Assembly: GCF_014203355.1 (NCBI RefSeq) | Contig: NZ_JACHIR010000001.1 | Coordinates: 4,466,038 to 4,530,037 of the forward strand | Direction: 5' to 3' | Length of the DNA stretch: 64,000 nt | Source of the DNA: Kutzneria kofuensis | GTDB taxonomy: Bacteria; Actinomycetota; Actinomycetes; Mycobacteriales; Pseudonocardiaceae | Part shown: piece by piece, positions 58,970 to 64,000 of the stretch | Position numbering within the stretch: position 1 is the first letter of the stretch | Layout of the letters: each line of letters opens with the position of its first letter | The notes under the pieces: generated by a model | What the model was told of the DNA's origin: nothing | Databases searched by the model: none | The model's input: only the letters and a program-made list of their open reading frames with translations | Made by a program: the position numbers and the translations under genes

Positions 58970-60181
58970 TCAGCCCTTGGTCGCGCTGCCCTTCTGCCAC
59001 TCCGCCCAGCTCAGCTCCCAGTCGCCGTAGGTGTCCCACAGCGGCAGCTTGCCGCCGCCGGAGTTGGTCACCTCGACCACGTCACCGAGGTTGAAGTGGT
59101 TGAAGAACCACTGGGCGTTCTCCGGGCTGAGGTTGACGCAGCCGTGCGAGACGTTGGAGTTGCCCTGCTGGTTGACGGTGTTCGGGTTCTCGTGCACGAA
59201 CTCGCCGTCGTTGGAGATGCGCAGGTCCCAGTACTCGGTGGACTTGTAGTAGCCGGGCTGGCCGGGCATCACGCCGTAGGTCGCCGAGTCCATCACGACC
59301 TGCTGCTGCTTGTCGGAGATCACGTGCGGGCCGACCTGCGTCGGCGTCGAGTCCTTGCCGAGGCTGATCGGCATGGTGTTCACGACGGCGCCGTTGTGCA
59401 GGATCTGCATCTGCTTGGTGTTGCCGTCGGCCTTGGCGATCCAGGAGTCGTGGATCGTGTACGTGACCGAGCGGTCGGTCTTGCCGAACACGCCGCCGCC
59501 CAGGTCGACGCCGTAGAGGTTGGCGTCGAGCTTGATCGTGGTGCCGGCCTGCCAGTACTCCGCCGCCCGGTAGTGCGCGGTCTTGGCGTCGATCCAGTAC
59601 CAGGAGCCCTGCTGCGCCGGGGTCGTGGTGACGACCAGCGCCTTCTCGGCCGCGGCCTTGTCGGTGATCGGCTGGTCGAAGGAGACGCCGATGATCTGGC
59701 CGACGCCGAAGGTCTGGCCCGAGCCCGGCGGCGCCGGGATGAGCGCCGGATACGCCTGCGCCTTGGGCGTGAGCGTGGTGACGGTGCTCTTCTGCTCGGT
59801 CTGCTTGCCGTCGGCGTTGGTGGCGTCGGCGACCACGTTGTAGGTGGAGCCGTAGCCGAGGGGCTCGCTGGACGTCCAGGTCAGCCCGTCGGCCGACAGG
59901 TCGCCCTTGACCGAGTTGCCCTTGGCCGCGTTCTTCACGTCCACGTTGGTGATCTTGCCGCCGGACGCCTTGACCACGATCGGCGTCTTCGGGCTGATCT
60001 GGTCGCCGCCGGAGATCGTCACCTGGGCCGCGGGCGCGGGAGGTTTGGTTGATGTGGTCGCGGCGGCCGAGCCGTCCGTGCTCGACGAGCAGGCGCTCAG
60101 CGCCAGTGCCGCCACGGCGATTCCGACGACTCCCGCGGAACCCAGGCGCCGACGGCGCCCCGTGCTTCCTCCGACAAGCAT
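58970..60181 (-). CDS. L,D-transpeptidase lipoprotein (YkuD, Ig-like domains)
   Basis: A 403-residue cell-wall enzyme that makes 3-3 peptidoglycan cross-links or anchors proteins. The signal peptide ends in a lipobox (ALSACSS). Two Ig-like domains (about residues 45-150 and 150-245) precede the YkuD domain, whose active site is HENPN followed by SNVSHGCVNLSPENAQ with the catalytic Cys and His. The layout matches LdtMt2-type actinobacterial enzymes. ATG at 60181 has GAGGG five bases upstream and was preferred to GTG 60199. A strong terminator follows. A second copy of the family is cut by the right edge. Confidence 0.92.
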   Translation of the reverse strand: MLVGGSTGRRRRLGSAGVVGIAVAALALSACSSSTDGSAAATTSTKPPAPAAQVTISGGDQISPKTPIVVKASGGKITNVDVKNAAKGNSVKGDLSADGLTWTSSEPLGYGSTYNVVADATNADGKQTEQKSTVTTLTPKAQAYPALIPAPPGSGQTFGVGQIIGVSFDQPITDKAAAEKALVVTTTPAQQGSWYWIDAKTAHYRAAEYWQAGTTIKLDANLYGVDLGGGVFGKTDRSVTYTIHDSWIAKADGNTKQMQILHNGAVVNTMPISLGKDSTPTQVGPHVISDKQQQVVMDSATYGVMPGQPGYYKSTEYWDLRISNDGEFVHENPNTVNQQGNSNVSHGCVNLSPENAQWFFNHFNLGDVVEVTNSGGGKLPLWDTYGDWELSWAEWQKGSATKG

Positions 60182-60911
60182 GCAACCCTCTTTACTCACG
60201 GCCCGTGTCCCGGATCAGCCCAGACCCATTCGTGGCCGACCTCGCCCCACCAAAGAGTAGGCGGCGGCCTCACAACGGATAAGACGTGGTGGGGGGCCCG
60301 ACGTTGCCTCCGGCCTTGGGGTGACCCGCGATTCGGTGACGTTTGGTCCGCGCAGCCCAGGCGACGGACCCGTTCCACCGTGCTGCATGTCCCCGGAACG
60401 GGCGGTATTGCGCTGTTCGGGTGTTCACCGTGCGTGCTAATGGCGGCTTTGCTGAAAGTTGGCTCAGAGACGGGTTTCGACACCCGATCGGTCCCGCCTG
60501 GTCAGCGGGATGAAGTCGATCAGGTGGCATACGACACTCTCGTGATCGCCGGATGGGGTGTTCTCGCCCGGTTGGCCGCTGGACAAGGCGGTGACCGGGA
60601 GTCGCCGCGCTGGATCGGTTCCGTTTCATGCCGCTGACCTGGACCGATACCGCCGTCCGCGGCGTTTCCGCAGTACAGATGGGGTGCAGCGGAGGAATCC
60701 GGCCTCGACCGGTGGGCGCGGTGGGCGTGAACTCCGTGTGAGCCCCGGTTCACCTGGATGAACTTCCCGCGCTCGAACGGTGTCACTGGAAAGGCTGGCG
60801 TAGCGTCACCCACGGGGTTGCCGCGACGCGCCAGCAGGCGCGAACGCTGACGAAAGTCGTGGTCAGCGTGCATGATGGCGGTCGAGCAACCCCTCGTCGC
60901 AAGAAAGGACC
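60182..60911. other. 730-bp intergenic region between L,D-transpeptidase and mIHF genes
   Basis: Divergent upstream regions of two genes. Several open frames of 85-137 codons occur on both strands, but none has a good ribosome binding site, codon pattern or recognisable family, so I call none. The mIHF promoter is at the right end. The stretch may hold an unannotated small RNA; no clear hairpin-plus-promoter unit was found by eye. Confidence 0.45.
60847..60876 (+). promoter_or_regulatory. Probable mIHF promoter
   Basis: CTGACG (60847-60852) and CATGAT (60871-60876) with an 18-bp spacer fit a housekeeping promoter. The predicted transcript would start near 60883, giving a leader of about 30 nt with AAAGGA before the ATG at 60912. 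Confidence 0.45.
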
Positions 60912-61229
60912 ATGAAGTTGGCTCTGCCCACACTGACCCCTGAGCAGCGTGCGGAAGCGCTGGCGAAGGCTGCGGAGGCCCGTAAGGCCCGCACCGCGCT
61001 GCTTGCTTCGATCAAGTCCGGTGAGACGACCTTCGGTGAGGTGCTCAAGCGGGCCAAGGACGACAAGACCGTCGGCAAGACCAAGGTCGCCCAGCTGTTG
61101 AAGGCCGTGCCGGGCCTCGGTGCCGTCAAGGTCGCCAAGCTGCTCGAGGAGACCGGCATCGACGCCGACCGCCGCGCCGCCGGCCTCGGTGACCGGCAGC
61201 GTCAGGCGCTGCTCGACGCGATCGGCTGA
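60912..61229 (+). CDS. mihF: Actinobacterial integration host factor (mIHF)
   Basis: A 105-residue nucleoid protein. MKLALPTLTPEQRAEALAKAAEARKARTALLASIKSG and the S13-like helix-two-turn-helix LLKAVPGLGAVKVAKLLEETGI, followed by ADRRAAGLGDRQRQALLDAI, match mycobacterial and Streptomyces IHF. It binds and bends DNA and affects replication, recombination and secondary metabolism. In most actinomycetes it lies next to gmk (guanylate kinase); here no gmk or pyrF flanks it, so it may be a second copy or a moved gene. ATG at 60912 is preceded by AAAGGA. Confidence 0.92.
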   Translation: MKLALPTLTPEQRAEALAKAAEARKARTALLASIKSGETTFGEVLKRAKDDKTVGKTKVAQLLKAVPGLGAVKVAKLLEETGIDADRRAAGLGDRQRQALLDAIG

Positions 61230-61283
61230 GCACGGCCATGTGCTCGAAGACCGATAAAGGTCCGGTCGACCGATATCGAGTCA

Positions 61284-61318
61284 GTCCGACCCGGCGCAGC
61301 TGTCGCGCCGGGTCGGAC
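61284..61318. terminator. Bidirectional terminator between mIHF and the glycohydrolase gene
   Basis: GTCCGACCCGGCGC and its exact complement flank a 7-base loop, giving a 14-bp stem midway between two converging stops. Confidence 0.75.
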
Positions 61319-61328
61319 CGCAACTAGC

Positions 61329-62594
61329 TCACCAGCCCGGATAGCGCTGCAGCCAGGCGTCGTCGGCCGGCGGGTTCGGCCCGAACTCGGCCAGCGCGTC
61401 CCCGGTCAGCGCCGTGATCGCGGCGCGCAGCTCCAGCCGCTCCAGCCAGTCGGCCGGGATCGCGGCCACGCCGTACCACGCCCCGGCGAGATTGCCGCAG
61501 ACCGCGCCGGTGGAGTCGCTGTCCCCGGAGTGGTTCACCGCGAGCCGCAGTGCCTCGGGCAGGCTGTCGGTGACCAGCATCGCGTACACCGCGATCGCCA
61601 GCGCCTCCTCGCCGACCCAGCCCCCGCCGAGTTCGTCGGCCATCCGCTCGGCGCTGACCAGCCCCTCGTCCGCCAGCCGGACCGCCGTGGTCAACCGGGC
61701 CAGCTGCTCCTCGTGCCCCTGCCACCTGGTCAACACCGGGGTCAGCGCCGCGATGCAGTCCGGCAGCGACGTTCCCCTGAGCAGCCCGTGCACGAGGAAC
61801 GCCAGCGACGCCGCCGACAGGTAGCCGCTCGGATGTCCGTGCGTCAGTGCGGCGGTCGCGGCGCCGAGGGCGAAGACCACCTCGGCATCCGTCGACCAGA
61901 GTGCGACCGGCGCGGCCCGCATGACGCCGCCGCAGCCCTTCGAGTCGTTCAACGGGTTGGCCATCGAGCCGGCCGGGTTGCCGGCGGCGAACACCCGCAG
62001 CGCCGTCACGCACGTGTTGCCCGGCGCCCGGCGGACGAACAGGCCGTGCTCGGTCACCAGCCAGCCGTCGGGCTGCGCCCGGCCCTCCGCGAACGGGCCG
62101 CCGGCCTGCGGCCAGTCGAAACCCTGGGTGTGCAGCCAGCGCTGGTAGGCGTGCTGGACGACCGGCACCGGATCGCCGGCGCCCGAGACGCGATCCCGCA
62201 CATGGGCCCGGATCAGGCCTTCCAACGTGAACAGCGTCATCTGGGTGTCGTCGGTGATGGTTCCGTCCGGCCCACCCGGCCCGAACCCGGTGACGCCCTG
62301 CTCGCCGTGCTGCCGCCGGATCATGTCGATCGGCAGGAACTCGATCGACGCACCCAGCGCGTCGCCGACCGCCCCGGCGAGCACGCAGCCCAGCACCCGG
62401 TCGGCCCAGCTCGGCGGCACCGGGAACTTGCGGCCGTTCTCGTCCAGGCCGATCGGGAAGTCGTGCCGGCCGGGGTCGGACGGCCGCAGCCGCTGCTCGA
62501 CCGGCACGGCCAGGCTGTCCAGGTGGAACCGGGTGATCCGGTCGATGTGCTCCTGGCCGGTGCCGGGGGCCCACTCCCACTCGCTCATCGCCAT
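61329..62594 (-). CDS. ADP-ribosylglycohydrolase (DraG/ARH family)
   Basis: A 421-residue hydrolase that removes ADP-ribose from proteins or other targets. The all-helical ARH fold shows the first metal motif GTITDDTQMTLFTLEGL (near residue 112) and the last one NHSGDSDSTGAVCGNLAGA (near 356), with CGGVMRAAPVAL in between. All metal-binding Asp residues look intact, so it should be active. ATG at 62594 starts 1 bp after the stop of the ADP-ribosyltransferase-like gene, whose end supplies GGAGG; ATG 62588 is an alternative. The pairing suggests that it reverses the transferase next door. Confidence 0.88.
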   Translation of the reverse strand: MAMSEWEWAPGTGQEHIDRITRFHLDSLAVPVEQRLRPSDPGRHDFPIGLDENGRKFPVPPSWADRVLGCVLAGAVGDALGASIEFLPIDMIRRQHGEQGVTGFGPGGPDGTITDDTQMTLFTLEGLIRAHVRDRVSGAGDPVPVVQHAYQRWLHTQGFDWPQAGGPFAEGRAQPDGWLVTEHGLFVRRAPGNTCVTALRVFAAGNPAGSMANPLNDSKGCGGVMRAAPVALWSTDAEVVFALGAATAALTHGHPSGYLSAASLAFLVHGLLRGTSLPDCIAALTPVLTRWQGHEEQLARLTTAVRLADEGLVSAERMADELGGGWVGEEALAIAVYAMLVTDSLPEALRLAVNHSGDSDSTGAVCGNLAGAWYGVAAIPADWLERLELRAAITALTGDALAEFGPNPPADDAWLQRYPGW

Positions 62595-62595
62595 G

Positions 62596-63468
62596 TCAGC
62601 CCAGCTCCTCCAGCGCGATGTCCCAGCCCTTGATGCTCGGGTAGTACCGCTTCCCGGTGACGCGGAACCGCGCCCCCGGCCCGAACACCACCTCCCCGAA
62701 CTGCTCGCCGTCCTCGGAGATCGCTCCGATCAGCTTGCCGCCGTGGCGGGCGTCGATGGTGTACCGGACCAGGCCGTCGCCGGTGTAGGCCGGATTGGCC
62801 GAGGTGCTCAGGAAGGTCCGCTCGATGATCGTGTCGCCGAGCTGGTACTCGGCCGCGATGGCGGCCGCCCGCTCGGGATCGCGCACGCCCAGCACCCGGG
62901 TCACGATCCCGGTGTACGACTGCAGCTTGCTCAGCGCACTCATGACGTGCTCGATCTGGCTGCCGCTGTCGGTCGCCTGATCGACGGCCGGCGGGGCCGG
63001 GTCCTGGATCGCCACCGGCACCGGAACGGGCTCCGGTTCCAGCACGGGCTCCGGGTCGAGGACGGGTTCCGGGGCGGCCGCCGCGATCTCCGGTTCGGCC
63101 GGGGTCGGCTGCTCCTCCGGCTCGACGGACTCGGCGGAATCCGCCTCGAGAACCGGCGCCGGGTCGTCGGAATGCTGCCGCGTCGCCTCGCGTACGGCAT
63201 GAGTCACGGCGTCGGCGAGGCTGGCCGGCGTGTGGTGCTCGAACGCGTCGCGGTCGAACGAGAGCTGCTGCAACCCGCCGACGCCGTCGACGACCACCGT
63301 CACCATCCGGTCCGGCGACTGCGCCATGCAGGTGCGCGCCCGCAGATCACGGTTGAGCTGCCGCGCATGGGCCAGCTGCTGCTGCGCGCTGGCGAGCAGC
63401 TGGCTCATCGAGTCCAACATCGCGGCGTTGCGCGCCAGCAGCTCCGCCATCTGCTCCGAATCGGTCAT
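62596..63468 (-). CDS. YbaB/EbfC-like N-terminus fused to an ADP-ribosyltransferase-like domain
   Basis: A 290-residue fusion. Residues 1-95 resemble YbaB/EbfC proteins: a coiled N-terminal helix pair (MAELLARNAAMLDSMSQLLA), then VTVVVDGVGGLQQLSFD and a C-terminal helix. A Pro/Glu-rich linker (about 100-165, repeated EPVL and PEP units) leads to a C-terminal domain with the R-S-E ADP-ribosyltransferase pattern: an Arg strand GIVTRVLG, the S-T-S motif in FLSTSAN, and EVVFGPGARFRV, the usual strand with the catalytic Glu. The residue two before that Glu is Phe rather than Gln/Glu, so activity or target specificity may differ. ATG at 63468 follows GAGGGGCGAGG. It stands 1 bp from the glycohydrolase gene. 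Confidence 0.68.
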   Translation of the reverse strand: MTDSEQMAELLARNAAMLDSMSQLLASAQQQLAHARQLNRDLRARTCMAQSPDRMVTVVVDGVGGLQQLSFDRDAFEHHTPASLADAVTHAVREATRQHSDDPAPVLEADSAESVEPEEQPTPAEPEIAAAAPEPVLDPEPVLEPEPVPVPVAIQDPAPPAVDQATDSGSQIEHVMSALSKLQSYTGIVTRVLGVRDPERAAAIAAEYQLGDTIIERTFLSTSANPAYTGDGLVRYTIDARHGGKLIGAISEDGEQFGEVVFGPGARFRVTGKRYYPSIKGWDIALEELG

Positions 63469-63592
63469 CCTCGCCCCTCTGATCGGCAGACAGGACGGTA
63501 CCCAGCGCGGTCGCGAACCACAGCGAAGTTGACGTAACGACCGTTGCCACAGCGGGCTGATCTGCCCGAATCGGCCCCGTGACGTGCACCAC

Positions 63593-63636
63593 GACACCGA
63601 AGCCCCCGGAGCGTCGGCTCCGGGGGCTTCGGTGTC
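63593..63636 (-). terminator. 20-bp stem terminator of the right-edge L,D-transpeptidase
   Basis: A perfect 20-bp stem with a GTCG tetraloop lies 12 bp after the transpeptidase stop on the minus strand. It is the strongest hairpin in the window and lacks a T-run, as is usual in actinomycetes. Confidence 0.85.
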
Positions 63637-63648
63637 AGCGAAGGAAGG

Positions 63649-64000
63649 TCAGCCGTGCAGCGCCGACTTGGCCAGCCACTGGTCCCAGGGGACGGTCCAG
63701 TCGTAGTAGTCGCCGTCCTTCGCGCCCAGCTGCTGCGTGGAGCCGGTGATCTCCACCGGGTCGCCGGGCAGCACCTCGTTGTAGACGACCTGCGCGTTGG
63801 CCGGCGAGAGGTTCGCGCAGCCGTGCGAGACGTTGGTGTTGCCCTGCGCCCAGATGCTGGGCGCGTAGCCGTGCACGAACTCGCCGTTGTTGGAGATCCG
63901 CACCGCCCACGGCACCACCACGTTCTCGTAGTGGTACTTCGGGTTGGTCATGGCGAAGGTCGCGCTCTTGGACATCACGATGTGCGTGCCGCTGTTGGTG
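63649..64000 (-). CDS. L,D-transpeptidase, cut by right edge (C-terminal part)
   Basis: The last 116 residues of a YkuD-domain enzyme; the start lies beyond the right edge. Visible parts are THIVMSKSATFAMTNP, AVRISNNGEFVHGY and the active site GNTNVSHGCANLSPANAQ with the catalytic Cys and His. It ends DGDYYDWTVPWDQWLAKSALHG. The domain is close in style to the lipoprotein at 58970-60181 (RISNNGEFVH versus RISNDGEFVH), so the two are paralogues about 3.5 kb apart. Confidence 0.9.
   Translation of the reverse strand, partial: TNSGTHIVMSKSATFAMTNPKYHYENVVVPWAVRISNNGEFVHGYAPSIWAQGNTNVSHGCANLSPANAQVVYNEVLPGDPVEITGSTQQLGAKDGDYYDWTVPWDQWLAKSALHG

Noticed and set aside
60520-60933. 137-codon minus-strand ORF before mIHF
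   Set aside because: It overlaps the mIHF promoter and start, has no Shine-Dalgarno and looks unlike a real protein (His/Arg/Pro/Ser-rich).
1-64000. CRISPR arrays, insertion sequences, rRNA genes
   Set aside because: No regularly spaced repeats, transposase motifs or rRNA sequence were seen on reading the window.

Overview
The window is uniformly GC-rich and has short or overlapping intergenic gaps (ATGA, GTGA and TGATG junctions), many GTG starts, an mIHF gene, L,D-transpeptidases and SARP/LAL/WYL/ROK regulators. This points to the chromosome of a filamentous actinomycete, most likely Pseudonocardiales; the genus cannot be fixed from the sequence alone. No insertion sequence, CRISPR array or phage gene was seen.

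Layout. 1-1.7 kb (minus): a TIR-domain gene cut by the left edge, a small membrane protein of immune-effector type, and a macro-domain protein. 1.7-5.1 kb: lysA, then a divergent PadR repressor with an FAD monooxygenase. 5.1-9.7 kb: parC and parE (second type II topoisomerase). 9.7-12.4 kb: a membrane EEP-fold hydrolase and a helicase-associated/WYL-like protein. 12.4-18.7 kb: a sugar uptake and catabolism locus (two permeases, solute-binding lipoprotein, ThuA-like protein, aldehyde dehydrogenase, ROK repressor) with no ATPase gene. 18.8-25.3 kb: an XRE-STAND regulator, recD2, a divergent HTH/Clp-N pair sharing a twin operator, a polypyrimidine spacer, and a WYL regulator. 25.3-25.6 kb: gene remnants, a terminator and tRNA-Lys(UUU). 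25.9-36.9 kb (plus): a LAL regulator, hydrolases, a glycosyltransferase-membrane fusion with a polysaccharide deacetylase, an ornithine-cyclodeaminase-like protein, an LCP cell-wall ligase and an MFS exporter preceded by a leader ORF. 36.9-39.6 kb (minus): a degenerate GGDEF-EAL protein and an SRPBCC protein.

39.8-54.6 kb is the main accessory region: a SARP regulator converging on a tightly coupled five-gene operon. The operon has two giant Pfa-type synthase subunits (tandem NPD/enoyl-reductase barrels-KS-AT-ACP-KR, and KS-AT-DH-PPTase), a free ACP, an alpha/beta hydrolase and a family-1 glycosyltransferase, with a 23-codon micro-ORF between the last two. The set predicts an iteratively built, reduced or polyunsaturated acyl chain that is released and glycosylated, that is, a secondary glycolipid. 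I recognise no characterised product.

55-64 kb: a MazG-like pyrophosphohydrolase, a DUF2786 protein, glmS and a small upstream gene, an L,D-transpeptidase lipoprotein, an isolated mIHF gene, and a two-gene module in which a YbaB-like/ADP-ribosyltransferase fusion lies directly before an ADP-ribosylglycohydrolase (possible toxin plus reversal enzyme). A second L,D-transpeptidase is cut by the right edge.

Most promising for new biology: the TIR/membrane/macro trio at the left edge (like a split type II Thoeris), the Pfa-type glycolipid operon, the ART-ARH pair, and two related micro-ORFs that couple translation into downstream genes. All functional calls are from reading motifs; no database search was run.
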